Shown: positions 22,898 to 35,800 of the stretch, piece after piece
Position numbering within the stretch: the stretch's first letter is position 1
Layout: every line of letters begins with the position of its first letter
NCBI RefSeq assembly: GCF_000344685.1
Contig: NW_006920425.1
Location: 520,566-584,565 of the forward strand
Length of the DNA stretch: 64,000 nucleotides
From: Gloeophyllum trabeum ATCC 11539
Lineage: Eukaryota; Basidiomycota; Agaricomycetes; Gloeophyllales; Gloeophyllaceae
Direction of reading: 5' to 3'
Program-made: the position numbers and the translations under genes
The notes under the pieces: generated by a model
What the model was told of the DNA's origin: nothing
Databases searched by the model: none
What the model saw: only the letters and a program-made list of their open reading frames with translations

Positions 22898-25229
22898 CTA
22901 ATGAGATACGGTGACTGGTGACACAGGGTACCGTCGCAGAGCTTCCGCGGCTTCAGCTCTAGCAGCGAGCAAATGCCGCATAAGTCGCCTAGATGAGACG
23001 GGTTTCACTTCGTTCCATGCGGATGGAACCTGCGGTACTTGTCCGTCCACGGGGCGACGCTTGATGAATGGGTTGACCACGGGTGGGGGTGGAGTACAGT
23101 AGTGAGGGAGTTCGGCAGGGGACACGTCTGAAGCACGCGGAGAGAGCAGACCCCCGAGGAGTTTGTACGAGGCGACCAGGCGCTTGAACCTGCGGGGATG
23201 ATCGAGTCAGTTGCTACAAGGACGACTCGGATAAGAAAAGCTTACTGTCGATAATTTCCTATGTCCGACAGGAATACGAGAATTTAGTGTACATCATAAT
23301 GAGGTCAAAGAGAATCTCGGTACCTCGTACAAGAGCATTATGCCATCGGACAAGCGCCCACCCCACGACATAGGCGGTAGTAATTGTACCAAGTACTTCC
23401 TTCACCTTCCCGGTCCACCCACTCCCGCAGAACACCCATTGCCCGGCGCGTGTGATTCCAGCCACGACGTCTGGAATTCTCTGAAGCAGATCCGAAGATT
23501 TTACCGAGCTGCACGCAAGGTAGCGCAAGAATCTAGCGGCACCGAATCCCGCCGCTCCAAGGCCCAGCCCTCTGCCTACCCCGCCGACGATAGTCTTGTA
23601 TTGCGCGATGCCCTCTTCTTCGCCCGGGGTAGCGAGGAAGCGGGCAGCAAGCTGGAGAATAGCATACCGACAGTTTAGTGACGAACGTTCGCCAAGCTCA
23701 GGACCGTGCACTTACCTTACCCATGACGTATGCAGGGATATGGACCACAAACGGCGGGAGGAAGAGAATAAAACGAGGGTAAAGGAATGTAACCAGTGCA
23801 TTGCAGACGAATATCCGGAGGGCGCTCCTTGCAGTCACGAGGGATGTTCCTGGTGTGTTCGCAGGGAGGAGGGGAGCTCGCTCGTCTGTCCCTGGAGACG
23901 GACTCGGGAGGATGGATGATAGTGTTGTGTGGTCTAAGCCCGTGTAGTGGAGTAAAGAATAGTATTTCAGCAGCGCTTGCTTGACTTTGGGATGGGGCGA
24001 TGTTGATAGTGAGTCAATTACTCTGAAGAGACCCTGTGAGCTTGAATCAATCGCATTGACTTTGCGTGGTTGGCCCAGTGGTTCTGCACCTGCGCCCTCC
24101 CGCTTGAACGCACCTTTGTGACGTTCCTACGAAATCCTTCAAAGGTATATCGGTATCCCGAGGCCATAGCAGGTCTCGTGCCATCCGAGAGACATATAGT
24201 GTATCCCTACCGTATAAAATTGAGGTCATTACCGGTCGTTTCATCAAGAATTACCTAGACCAACCAATCTGGTGCATTTACCGTCAACTCAATAATCCGC
24301 TTCTCTATTTCTGCGGTCAATTCTTTGACAATACGACGAGCATCCTCCTCGGAGTCATTGTTTGAGCCTTCCAAAGCTGGGATGGGCTGGGAGTATGGAG
24401 AAAGGCGGATGGGCTCGCCATACCTGCGGAAAAACGTCAACTCGTGACTGCTCGAGATGCTCCCTAAACTAACTTCACGCAAAGCTAACGCACGCGAAAC
24501 GGCGCATACATCCATGTTCAATTCCAGCATTCGTCTCAGGAAGCCTACTGATGCACGCACCCGACTCTGATATTTCGACTTATCCGTATAGACAATCCCA
24601 ACGGGCACGATCACGAGGTCCGTACCGTCTCTGCCATGTTCCTTCGCCCACCGCACATACTCCACCGCCGCCCACGCCGCGCCCTCTTTCACCTGCGCGA
24701 TCCGCGGCTCGGTGTAACTCGTCCCTTCCGGGAACACGCCAATGACCTCCCCCTTCGCGAGCGTCTCCGAGGTACTGTCAAAGAGCGACTTCGCGGACGG
24801 AGTGCGTGCGGCCGAGTTGGAGTTCGGGTTGCGGTACACTGGGATGGCGCCTGAGGACGTCAGGATCACGCGCGAGAGGGGATTCTTGAACATTGTAGAC
24901 TTTGCCCAGAAACATAGGTGTCGTCTGTACGGGATGGTGGCCGCTTGATTTACATATCGCATATAGTAAGTTGATTATTGGTGTTACTGTGCTGGATTCC
25001 GACATACCGAGAGTAGCAATGTCTATCATTTCGTTGTGATGCGACGCGACGCTACCTCACACGAATTGTAGGTTGCTCTGATAACCCGTGGAACCTATGA
25101 AACTCACATTATTAGAGGACCAGCCTCTGGAACGTTGTGTTGTCCTTCGACATACACTTCCGAGTAGAACTCGGACAGCGCCCAGTCGGATATCTTACGC
25201 AGGGCACGGTAGACGAGCTTGAGTTCCAT
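22898..25229 (-). CDS. gpt2: glycerol-3-phosphate acyltransferase, Gpt2/Sct1 type
   Basis: Membrane acyltransferase that starts phospholipid and triacylglycerol synthesis by acylating glycerol-3-phosphate or DHAP. ATG 25229 gives MELKLVYRALRKISDWALSE and EFYSEVYVEGQHNVPEAGPL. Motif I is HHNEMID (H-x4-D). The next exon has HLCFWAKSTMFKNPLSRVIL and motif III VIGVFPEGTSYTEPRIAQVK. After a GTTGGT-donor intron follows DWDTLYVSRMARDLLWPRD, then DSLSTSPHPKVKQALLKYYS and a hydrophobic part (FVCNALVTFLYPRFILFLPP). A 13 nt micro-exon (23246-23258) encodes the NYRQ junction leading to FKRLVASYKLLGGLLSP. The end is Pro-rich and basic. The order of blocks matches fungal Gpt2/Sct1; length is near 700 residues, typical for the family. 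The first-to-second exon join and the micro-exon were inferred from phase. Confidence 0.86.
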
Positions 25230-25887
25230 TCCATACGCTCTCTATTAGATGGTCTATAAGTCAAGCTTAGAAGAATCGAAAGGGGGTATCTCAAAGGTAT
25301 GAGGAGATAGTGCGGGGCGGCAGTATGTGGTGGTTTGCGGCGGAAGACGTGATGTCGGCATCCTGATTGCGACACGTCCCAGACATCGACCCTTGGATTG
25401 CCTCCGACGGCGGAGCAGAGCTTGCACTTTGGTAAGTACGACCGCGACCGCAGGAGTTCAAAAAAAGCGCCAGGGATTCACACCCTTAGAAAAGGACTAC
25501 CACAATGAGTCGAGAGGTCATGACACAAACACTCAGTAACTATGGCCAGATGCATTTCCAACAGCTTTCGCTAGCTTTCGTGTTTAGACTAAGAGAAGGC
25601 TAAGATCCATGAATTCATCGCAGCAGCCGTTGGAAGTTGAAGTATTAGAACGCGCTTTCCGCAGAGAGCACAGCGTACGCCAGCTTACGGCGGATATTTT
25701 GGTAGATCACTGAGCAGCTTATATCACAAGAGGTAATATCACAGAACAATGCTCGACCACGGAGCAGGGTTGAAATCCCGCTGCGTGTCGAGCGGCGACA
25801 TATTCATCATTGCAAACATACAAGCATACATGCAACAATGATCCCAAAGGCCTTTTGGAGTCTCTGGATATAGCATAGCTTAGTAGA
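25230..25887. other. intergenic
   Basis: Upstream of the acyltransferase and downstream of RPS14. 25440-25720 shows no coding signal. No repeats noticed. Confidence 0.4.
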
Positions 25888-26589
25888 TCATAGACGACGA
25901 CCACGGCGACCACCCTATAAGACAAACCGATATAAGAACTCCATCCCAGACTATCCTGTAGTCTGATTGTGCATACCTTGCGACGGGTAGAGTCGGTGGG
26001 CACGGGGGTAACGTCCTCGATACGGCCAATGCGCATGCCAGCACGGGCAAGAGCACGAAGGGCACTCTGCGCACCAGGGCCGGGGGTCTTGGTGCCAGTT
26101 CCACCGGTGGCACGGAGTTTGATGTGCAGAGCTGTGATCCCGACCTCACGGCACCGGGCAGCGACGTCCTGAGCAGCCAACATGGCGGCGTACGGCGAAG
26201 ACTCGTCACGGTCAGCCTTGACCTTCATACCACCTTCACCATAGCGCTATCTTAGCTCCAAGTCCGCGAACATGGTTGGCAGAGCTGGGTGAACTCACCA
26301 GTAACACGCGAGATGGTTTCCTTGCCAGAGAGATCAGTGACGTGCACGAAGGTGTCGTTGAACGACGCGAAGATGTGCGCGACGCCGAACACGAGCTCGC
26401 CTTCAGCGACTTGAGGGCCGAGCGAGACGGCGGCCTCTTCCTTGGGTGCCTTGGCTTTCTTCGGGGGCTATGGAGTGCATCCAGCGGTCAGCAACGCAAT
26501 CCACCTTGTTCAAATGCGAATGACGAGCAGAACAACTTTTGGCTGGTCGAATGGGATGTATAGAGTCGTCGGGACAAGATACGCACCAT
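25888..26589 (-). CDS. rps14: 40S ribosomal protein S14 (uS11)
   Basis: Small-subunit platform protein that contacts the 3' end of 18S rRNA. Four exons on the minus strand. Exon 1 is only ATG (26587-26589). Exon 2 (about 26299-26467) has [39 protein letters not shown] and [15 protein letters not shown]. Exon 3 has [40 protein letters not shown] and [20 protein letters not shown], ending DSTRRK. Exon 4 is GGRRGRRL. Length is about 150 residues, and the sequence is almost invariant across eukaryotes, so the call is secure. Introns are GT-AG. Confidence 0.96.
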
Positions 26590-27582
26590 TGTCGGCGAGC
26601 TTGAGTGCGGAGGTGGAAGGACTTGCTTCTGGACTCAGGAGGACAGAATGAAGAGATTCTGTAACATTACCTGATTAGGATGACTACAAATACAGCCAAA
26701 TATTTGCGCCACAGGCGCGACTTTCCTTCAAGTCGGATTCGCGCTCGCGGTTCTGCTAGCCTTTTTGTCTCTCGCGTTGTGTAATATCTTCATCTCACAG
26801 CTAGCAGAAAGCGCACGACGTGATTTGAAAACAAAGGTGGAAGACGAAGGCTTAGGGCTGCTGAAGACTACTAGCATTATTAGTTCCTGCTTCCGCCATC
26901 TCATAGGAACCTCCGTCTTGCGTATGCTCGGGGATATTTCAGGACTCGCGGCCACTCATCACAGATGGACAGCCGTGACCCATATTCTCAAGCCCGGCAC
27001 TCTTCTGCGGGAGTGCTAATCCTGTTCATATGACATACGGACCATATGTTGTTGTCTGTTTCGGTTTACGTTGTGGGCGCTCCTGGCATACCTCACCTGT
27101 TCCCATGAAACCGCCAGATGGATCTGGTGCCCGTTACGTTGGTGGTACCAGCTTGGGTACTTTGTCGGGGAATTGCCTGTCTTTCGTGATCAGCTTGGCA
27201 CTTGAGGCTCTCGAGAGCTGGATATGTTGTGCTCTCCATTCGACATAATCCGACGGTCAAGCCCAAGCTCGGGAATTAGGCTTATCGGACCAGTGAAGAA
27301 GCTATACGCCTTGGACCCCTGTACAAGCGGAGCTCCATAGACCGAGGCACCCGAACGAATGGGATGACCACAGACATGTCTTCTAGACTAGGGACAGTTG
27401 CTCACGAAGGCTTCACCGCACAGGACAAGCTTCCGAGATGAATGGCGGCGTTCCTCGGCTTTCTTGGGAAGGGTTATCTTTGGTCCTCGCTTAAGGACAC
27501 GTATATACAAGTATCTGGCTGACATCGATCCCGCGACCAAGGAAGTTATCTATCGCATTGGCCTAGGGAAAGCTGCCGTGTA
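26590..27582. other. intergenic
   Basis: No gene assigned. A plus-strand open frame 26765-27019 (with LCNIFISQLAESARRDLKTK) has a hydrophobic start but no recognisable family. A short frame ends right at the P450 start codon (27398-27583) and is probably chance. Confidence 0.35.
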
Positions 27583-29704
27583 ATGCCTTCGGTATTTTTG
27601 CTCGTCCTCTACATTTTTGTCTTATTTTGCCTTTGGTCTTGGAGACGCTTGCATCGTCGACGGCTGCCTCCCGGGCCCAAAGGTTTACCTCTCATAGGAA
27701 ACCTTCTCGATCTACTGCCGGACCAACTGCACTTGACGTTTGCGAAATGGTCTCAGCAGTATGGTACGCCTACTTGGTTATCTCGAGGCCAAAAGCACTC
27801 ACCTGCGGACAGGGGACGTAGTGCACGTCAGTGTCTTGGGGCAACACATGATCATCCTAGGATCTCTCCAGGCTGCCTCCGACATCTTTGAGAAGAGATC
27901 TTCTATCTATTCAAGCAGGAATCGGATGCCCATGCTCGTTGAATTGTTCGCCTGCTCTTTACGATGGCTTAGGGACTAGGATGCTGATCCTTACCTCCGT
28001 TGCTTGAACACAGAGCCGGGTGGGATTGGGATTTCGCGCTGATGCCCTACGGGGAGCGATGGCGCAAAGAGCGCCGCACTTTCCACCAGCACTTCCACCA
28101 AGGCGTCGTGGACAGGTATCAACCGACCCAGATACGTGAAGCCCGCAGGTGTCTTAATCGTCTCCTTGCGGACCCGGATGATTTCTTGCATCATCTACGA
28201 CAGTGCGTTCGTCCCTATAGCCGTTGAAGCCCTATAAACACTCGTGATCTTTAGCACATTCGCTGCTGCTGTCATGAATATTGCATATGGGATCGACGTC
28301 CTGACCAAAGATGATCCGTATATTACAACCGCCGAAATAGCCATAGGAAGTTTGTCAGAATCGAGCGTTCCCGGGGCTTTCCTGGTTAACCAGATTCCCA
28401 TCCGTGGGTTATCCTCTTGTTGCCTGCGGCTGGCCCCTCATAACTGTTCATGGGCCAGTCAAGTACGTCCCGACTTGGTTCCCGGGTGCCGGTTTTAAGA
28501 AGAAGGCAGATTATTGGAGGCAAGTGTCAGACGACATGCTTAATAAACCATTCGAGACCGTGTTGGAGAATATGGCAAGCAAGTTGGACTTTCAGTTTAT
28601 CAATCGCTGACCACATGAGCAGAGTCGAGGGACCGCTGTACCATCCGTGACATCTAAAATGCTTCAAGACCTGCCCGTAGAAGGGGATAATACGGATCAG
28701 TTTGAATTGATCAAGCACATAGGCGCCGCTGCCTACTCCGGTAATGTTTCACCATAATGAGGCGGAATCCGCTCTAATATAGCTCGAATATTATCCTAGC
28801 TGGTGCCGATACAGTACGTACTCCTGCACAGGACCTCGGTTGCCAGAGTGATACGAATCTATTCCAGACTGTGTCGGCAGTGCAGATGTTCTTCCTCGCT
28901 ATGGCCAAGTATCCCCAGGTTCAGGCTCGCGCTCAGGCCGAGTTGGATGAGGTTGTCGGATCCAGCAGGCTACCGGAATTTTCTGACCGACCGCGTCTGC
29001 CCTACATAAACGCAATTATCATGGAAACTCTCCGATGGCAGCCCGTTACTCCGTTGGGTGAGCAGGTGACCACTCTGCCGTCCGTAAACTTTGCCGGATC
29101 GAAGTATTTCCAGCGTTTCCGCATTGTTCCACCGAAGATGACGAGTATAAAGGTTATTTCATTCCTAAGGGCTCCGTTTTATTCGGCAACACCTGGTATA
29201 TCTTGTCGGACTCTCTGTCTTCTATAGCTAACTGTAGGCGCAAGGGCAATACTGCATGATCCGGAGGCGTATCCAGAACCCGAACGATTTATGCCTGAGA
29301 GGTTCCTGAAAGACGGCAAGATTAATGCCAATGCTAGTGATCCCGGCGTGGCAGCTTTTGGCTTTGGAAGACGGTGCATTTGTCCGCGATTTTGACTGAT
29401 TGATGATTGACGTTCACCCCTTGCCAGAATTTGTCCTGGAAGATTCCTCAGTGACCGCGCGATGTTCAGCGTCATATCCTCTGTTCTTGCGGTCTTCAAC
29501 ATCACACCGCCTTTGGACGAACGAGGTAAGCCCAAAGCCCTTGAACCAGCAATGACCCGAGGCATTGTACGGTACGTATGAAGGCCTTCGACATCCACCT
29601 CCAGCCATGACTTAAACACTTCTAGCAATGTTGTCCCGTTCCACTGCATTGTCAGGCCACGATCCTCCGCTGCGGCCGCTCTGATACGAGCTCACGGGGA
29701 ATAA
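27583..29704 (+). CDS. cytochrome P450, paralog 1
   Basis: Microsomal haem monooxygenase of a basidiomycete P450 family, in the broad group often annotated as O-methylsterigmatocystin oxidoreductase-like; substrate unknown. ATG 27583 opens an N-terminal anchor (VFLLVLYIFVLFCLW) and the hinge RRLPPGPKGLPLIGNLLDL. Then GDVVHVSVLGQHMIILGS, the C-helix MPYGERWRKERRTFHQHF and the FPGAGFKKKADYW block. The I-helix motif AGADTTVS spans a 14 nt micro-exon (28800-28813). ExxR is in IIMETLRWQPVTPLG, PERF in YPEPERFMPERFLKDG, and the haem-binding FGFGRRICPGRF is split by an intron. The stop at 29702-29704 ends the C-terminus. Intron 28575-28622 is GC-AG (donor GCAAGC). All joins keep frame, so I consider it intact. 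Its paralog lies at 42.2-44.4 kb on the minus strand. Confidence 0.87.
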
Positions 29705-30899
29705 TCCTAACTCCCAGTAGCCGAGTACTGTAATAGTGCCCAACTTAATGGAGTTTCCCGTACAAATCAACGGCATTCACGGTGTTCGCTATCCTGGAAG
29801 TTCTGTTGCGGCTACCACAAACCCTGGCCCCCAAGACACCGCCAGAGGCTGCTCGCGACTGCTGATGGCGTTACTACCATTGAATGGCACCTTCAACGGA
29901 ACCTTGGCTTTCTAAATGCTCGTGATCTGCTCACTTTGGTTCTCCGTTGTTCTCTTTGCTCCAGATTACGTGTAGGCGCCGGCGCTCAAGGAACGCTTCA
30001 GGACGCCGCACTCTCAACTCCCATGTCCATCCAGGTGGATCAGCCAGCGGTGCCAGGGTACAAGGTTACGTCGCGGCCTTGGCCGTCGTATTGTCCAGGG
30101 CGAATGTCCGAGTCTTAGTCGGCATGCGTGCTATCTCACGGGTTTCTACTACACCTGTCGTCTTAACCGTCGATGGTACACGCTCATCGAAATATTGGTT
30201 ACCTCAAACTAGCTTCTGATATACAGAATGGTTCTCGGGCTGTGCAAGATTCGGACTTACGCCTTGCCCTCGATGACAGCTGTAAAACGGTCTTCCGTCT
30301 AGCGTGAACTAGATTTCTTCCGCGCCTCCCGCCTAGCACTTAATGTCTGTATGGCGCCGCTGCCTCTAAAAAGGTAAGTGACCACTGTCAAGACGTTCCG
30401 AAAAGATTTTGCTTATGCTTCCAGGAGCTGTCGAAATCGGCAATACCCCTCCGACTCGGTTTCCAACGTGTGCGCTCCTATCGAAGAGCATTTCCGGAGA
30501 GCTCATGGACAGCGTCGATCTCTATAGATATGCTGAACTTTCACCGTTAAATAAAAGGATTCGAAAACATGCAGCAATGCCTAGGGACTGATTTACCCTC
30601 CTCTTGAAAACTATAGGTTATCTCGCCTTGATCTTGTTATATGCGCGGGTGCAGACTCCTAAAAGGCAATCCAGTGTTACTATGCGTCTTGTCGTCATTC
30701 CGTTCCGTCCAGACCCAAGGCCAGCCTTAAGCTTCCAAATTCGCGACCCTGGGCGTTCCTATGAGGACGGGTTTGCAATGTCATTCCTACGTCTTCCATG
30801 CCAGCATGTCGCACCGGTGGACTGCGCCTTAAAGCGGAGGGCTTGCAGTAGGTCGTGCCAGGTCCTTGGCGTTTGCGATCTGCGTTGCGTTTCAGCAGA
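29705..30899. other. intergenic
   Basis: 1.2 kb without a recognised gene. Short frames at 29936-30219 and 30604-30927 lack family features. The end of the region is the promoter of the DUF6534 gene. Confidence 0.4.
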
Positions 30900-32898
30900 A
30901 TGTCTGGTCTCGAAGTCCCCTCGTTGAGCTTGGACAATTCTCTAGGGGCACTCTTCACAGGGATCTTGGGTGCTGCGATCCTATTCGGTATAACTAACGC
31001 TCAGGTTTTCCTCTACTTTCATCAGCGTCAGACGGACTCCCTGTGTCTAAAGACCTTGGTAAGCATCTGCTCTCTAGGACGTTTGGTACTCAACAACTTC
31101 CCGCATTGAATTTAGATCTTCTCTTTATGGTATGATGTCTTTCTACCTACGAGACTTGCGGATTGCCAGCGTAACCCAGACATTATAGGCTCCTCGACGT
31201 GGTGCACTTAGCTTTCATTGCCCATACATTCTACTGGTATGCGATTTCCAACTATGGCGACATCCCGTCTCTACAATATATGACATGGTGCGTACATCTA
31301 CTGCGCCATGACGCTTTGCGGCTTATCAGGGGGTTGCGCGCTATATCCTAGGAGCCTTTTGGTGCGTTTACAAACGTCACTTCCATATCCTACCGCTCAC
31401 GCTTTTAGTTAGGCCCAGGTTATTATAACTGTAAGTCGCCTTCTTCGGAGGTACTGAAGTCAAGGTTGAGCCATTGTCTAGTCGACTAGCAATCTTATCA
31501 TCAGAGGGTGAGTCTCTGTTGACAGACCATTGATATATGAACCGAATGTACCTGGTTCCTCCAGGATATTCATACGGAGAATATGGAGATGTAAGCCATC
31601 TTCAATCATAATACAGCAAAGGTATACTGACAGTCTTCTGTTTCAGTAAGCAGAGGCAATCACTACATCGTTCCGGTCATCGTGAGTGTAGGCGCCGTAT
31701 GAAGAACTGGGTAACGCTGAATCGACCAGGGAATACCTACACTCGTAATCTTCGGTGTGTACTCATTTATCAACGCCAACGATAAGCGCTGATATGCTTC
31801 CTGCTAGGTTCTGGTATCGGTATGTGACTTGCCTTGATATCATGAACTGCGCTGAGCCTTACCATAGCGTATGCCGTGAAAGCGTGAGGTCTTCCTTAAC
31901 AGGGTTGTATCCTAGTCTGATATCCTCATAGCCAGGGTGTTCGCGCGTTCGAAGAATACAGAAGGTTATCAGTGAGTGTATGCCCTCTATACTCGACTTT
32001 GGCGCCGATGACTCAGATCACTCCTCTGACATGGTACAGTGGATGCTTTACCTGGGTTACGCATGTAGCATGGTCGCCGACCAGTCGATATCTGTCTTGA
32101 ATACATTGTTCCTCTGGAGAAGCCGGACCGAGTCGAAACCGTGAGTAAGGAGTTAAGCGTCAAATTACTTAGACATTTCGGATGAATATGGTGGTTTCAG
32201 AGTCGATGTCCCGAACATACTAGTAATATACGGAGTCAACGCAGGCATATTAACAAGGTTAGTATTTGTCTTACCCGCCCTAACGGTTAAGCTTATCATT
32301 TCCAATACAGTCTTTGTTCCTTGGTTATATTCCTGACGGTATATTTGTTCCTTTTGGGATAGGCGATGAGTCTCACCTATACTTCAAGTACGTGGCCATG
32401 CCTGGTAATCTGATTTCCGTAGCCTTCTATTTCCTCCTATGCAAATGTGGGTATAACTATCTTTTACTTGATAGAAAAGACGACTTCACCTCTTTCACAG
32501 TATACTTCAACACCTTACTGGGTTCCCTGAACGCTCGTCCACCCAAGCAGACGACGACACAGCAGACTGTCGCCATGTCTCCTGTCTCCGGTTCAAGACC
32601 CCGACGGTCCTTTGGCCTCGCCCGCCAGCCGAGGTCCCCAACATTTAACCAGGCATGAGCGCCCTGTCCAGCCCGCTTCTTTGCAACCGCTGACCAAGCT
32701 TTGTAGGCCGCAACCCTTGCGCCGTCTCAGATCGCTATCAACATCGAGACGGTGACGGAACAGAAAACCGACTCATTGGTACGGGACTCCAACGACCACG
32801 ATTCCATCTCCAAAGTGCTGCGATTCACGAGTCAATATGCAGTCCCTGAAGCACCCCCAAAAATGGTCGACTCACTGAGCACGGAATCCGCTGAATAA
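30900..32898 (+). CDS. DUF6534 seven-helix membrane protein, copy 1
   Basis: Basidiomycete DUF6534 family: predicted 7TM protein of unknown function. At least fourteen exons, many tiny. Readable blocks: LDNSLGALFTGILGAAILFG, FLYFHQRQTDSLCLKTL, WLLDVVHLAFIAHTFYWYAI, SNYGDIPSLQYMTWSLLAQV, LIIRGIFIRRIWRLSRGNHY, IPTLVIFGSGIAYAVKA, LSWMLYLGYACSMVADQSIS, VDVPNILVIYGVNAGILTS, and the hallmark end GKLY-type motif read here as KLYFNTLLGSLNAR. A Ser/Thr-rich cytoplasmic tail ends STESAE at 32898. Exon sizes include 10 nt (31352-31361), 18 nt (31413-31430) and 12 nt (31808-31819). The last intron appears to start with GC (after TTTAACCAG, donor GCATGA). Every join keeps frame and matches the family's block order. 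Confidence 0.8.
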
Positions 32899-35800
32899 TT
32901 GTATCTCGCTTGAACGTGTATACCCCTATCCATACTATCGCACACTCAAGTAATCACGACTGGATTCCCTTGCGTATCAATTTGACATCTTGTATGACTC
33001 TGATACAAACATTCATTTACTATCGAGTGATACACGCATCGCGCCTGATAAGAGGTGGCCAGCAGGCTCGCCTCGTGCTCAGAGGCTGTTGAAGAGGAAT
33101 GGAGCTATCTATCACGTACCAACACCTACACGACAGAATCCAGTAGTCCGTTGAGAGAGCCTGACCTACTAGCAGTTATATCGCCGCAGATATTGGCACA
33201 CGACTAGCCCAAGACGCATCTGAGTAACGCAGATCCGACCCGACTTGCCTCATTCCTCAAATACGCACAGTATAGCGGTTCCTGGGAACCCGAAGCTTTC
33301 TTCTCCCCGACTACCCCGGAAGGTTCACACAAGCAGAAATGGCGGACGAGGATCCGTGCCGAGAGGATTGGCGCCCCGATATAGGTCCACTACCAGAAAC
33401 TGCTGCGCGCAGATCGCATGGTCTTGTGGCCTTCATTCCGAAGAGGCGGTGATATGTCTGAGCTTCCGTGCAAGGAAAATGAGTATTGTTAAGTTGCCCT
33501 GTGAACGGTGTGTCATAGGGTAGAAACGAGGCTACCCGTTGTTATTCCTTACAGAGTGCGTGCAGCAGAGTGTGTCACAACACTGGCGTCAACAGACAAA
33601 AGTGTCTGTCACCAAGTCGTACAACACCCTTCGTACAACACCCTTTCGTCCGCGTCCCTGAAAGCAGCGTTAATTAATGACCCCGCACCCGCCCTGACGC
33701 AGATCACTCACGGACGAAGTTGATGAAATCCCGAGGACAACACTTCTTCGACCAACTCATGTAACATACGTAGGTATAGGCGATGTATGCGCTGTACGTA
33801 CACCCGCCCAGGGAAGTCGGTTCCGCGTGCGGCGGCTGAGCCTGTACTGACGCAAATCGCCCAGGAATAGCTACGAGCATCGAGCGTAATCGGCGGCGTG
33901 GGTGCCGCGTCGTTCACACCTCAATGGGAATATCGGGTCCGGAAAATTCGCGGGACATGCTAAGAAAAGAGGGGCGAATGAATCATACTTGATCGAATGA
34001 ATAGAATGGACACTCACTGTCCAGAGGAAAACTAGGACCAGGAAAATCAGGCCTCTGTGGCTCCACTTCCCCACTTCCCACTTCTCTAATAAGTGCTCGT
34101 CTTTGCGCAGGGTGCGGAGGCCAGATATAGATACCACAGATTAAGGTTCCGCGCGCAGGTACAAAGCAGAAAAGAACGGTGACGAGGGTGACGAGAGGCA
34201 GGAAACGCTGAGTAAGCCGGATAATCATCGACATGCGTCGAATCGTATCTTAGCTCAGAGGCACTGTGCTGCATAGTACTGAGCCGCTAGAAGTAGAAAG
34301 AATCGTGGTGAAAGGATGGAAGACAGTGGCCGGAATTGATTCAACATGCATGCACTGAAGATCGAGGATCCGACATTCTTTGTGAATGGAATGTGGGATG
34401 CTGGACCATCGAGAGCAAGCGCGGCCACCTGATCTGGTTGAAGCTGTTGTTTGCACCGGAGTGGACTGTCTTCGAATGAGGGTGCCTCCTATCAGCACAT
34501 AGATAACGATGACCGACCGAGTGTTCATCCATGCATGTAGAGATCCGGAAGCCGATTTCCCTCTAAACGAGGACAACCGGATCCCCGTCGCTGACAGCAA
34601 GCGTGAACACCCAAATAGGGTCGGGAGCCTTGATCACATCGAAACACACTTACTGGCACTACGAATCGGAGATCAACATATCGAATACTAAGTACCCTTG
34701 ATGGAAATCCCGGTCCAGCTCCCACTGCGCAACAATCTAGCAATGATCTTCAGCCAATCCAGTGTCGTCGAACCGCACAGGAAATGAAAAACAGACAAAG
34801 AACGTTCGCGTTCATTTCGCGCATCCATGTCATCCCGCTCCGAGGTAATGAAGCGCGAATGGCATCGCGCACGCGTCGCGGGTGAGATCCATCTCGCAGA
34901 GTCCAGTCCAGTCGATGCGATAATCGTGCACCCGCTCCGACGTTGATAACGTTCGGTCGGCCTGGCCTACAACGCGGGTGGACGCCAACGACAGCATAGA
35001 CGAGGAGCCGGAAGGTTCTTGAACGCCACCATGAAAGACGGTCGTTTGTGGGACGCCCGCTGCTACGGGCCCACTTTGCCTGCGATATCAGATCACACTG
35101 GGCAGTCCCAAAACAAAACTCTATTGGGCACTCACGTTCTCCCGCCGGAAGCACCTGCAACATAGACTGTTCAGGTGGCCTGCGTACCTAAGCTCTCGCC
35201 GGAGCTTCCACCAGTGCCATTGAGCATCTGCTTGTTGTTTATGTACTGTGGGGGCGGTGTTGTACTGGGACGATCGCCGCAGCTGCTGTTATGCTTTTAC
35301 GCTCGGCCGAGTACGTATCCCGCGCGCTGAACCCGCTATATCCGCGTGTATGTGGTGATTCAGCGTCCGACTGTGTCCAATGAAGTAAAAACGAACCTGA
35401 AGCCTCGTCATTCATAGACGTCGTCATTCACATGTGTGAATAGCCTTTCATGAGCGAAATGAGTACCACCGACCTCATACTCCAACTCAGCGACAGTAGG
35501 TAGGACCCCGGTCATAGTGGCCCTATCCGTATCGATACGGCGGCCATCGTGCAGGCTACCAAGTCAGTTGAGTAGCGATTTCTGCTGATCAGCTTTTGCA
35601 TTCCAAATGCCCCGGCTCCGAGTGGGCTGACGCGACGCCGAACTGGCTTACTGCCCAAGTGGACTGTGGACTGTGGATTTCTATAGGTCTTTCGGGGGTC
35701 CTCACCTACGTATGTGACTGCTGGGAAGCCCGGACGGATCCAGATCCATCTAACTCGGATGGAAACATCTGCCCGACAATACTGGTTCACGAGGATCCGC

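Noticed and set aside
27583..29704. P450 paralog 1 as a pseudogene
   Set aside because: Apparent frame breaks at each block disappear when short GT-AG and one GC-AG intron are removed; all motifs are then intact.
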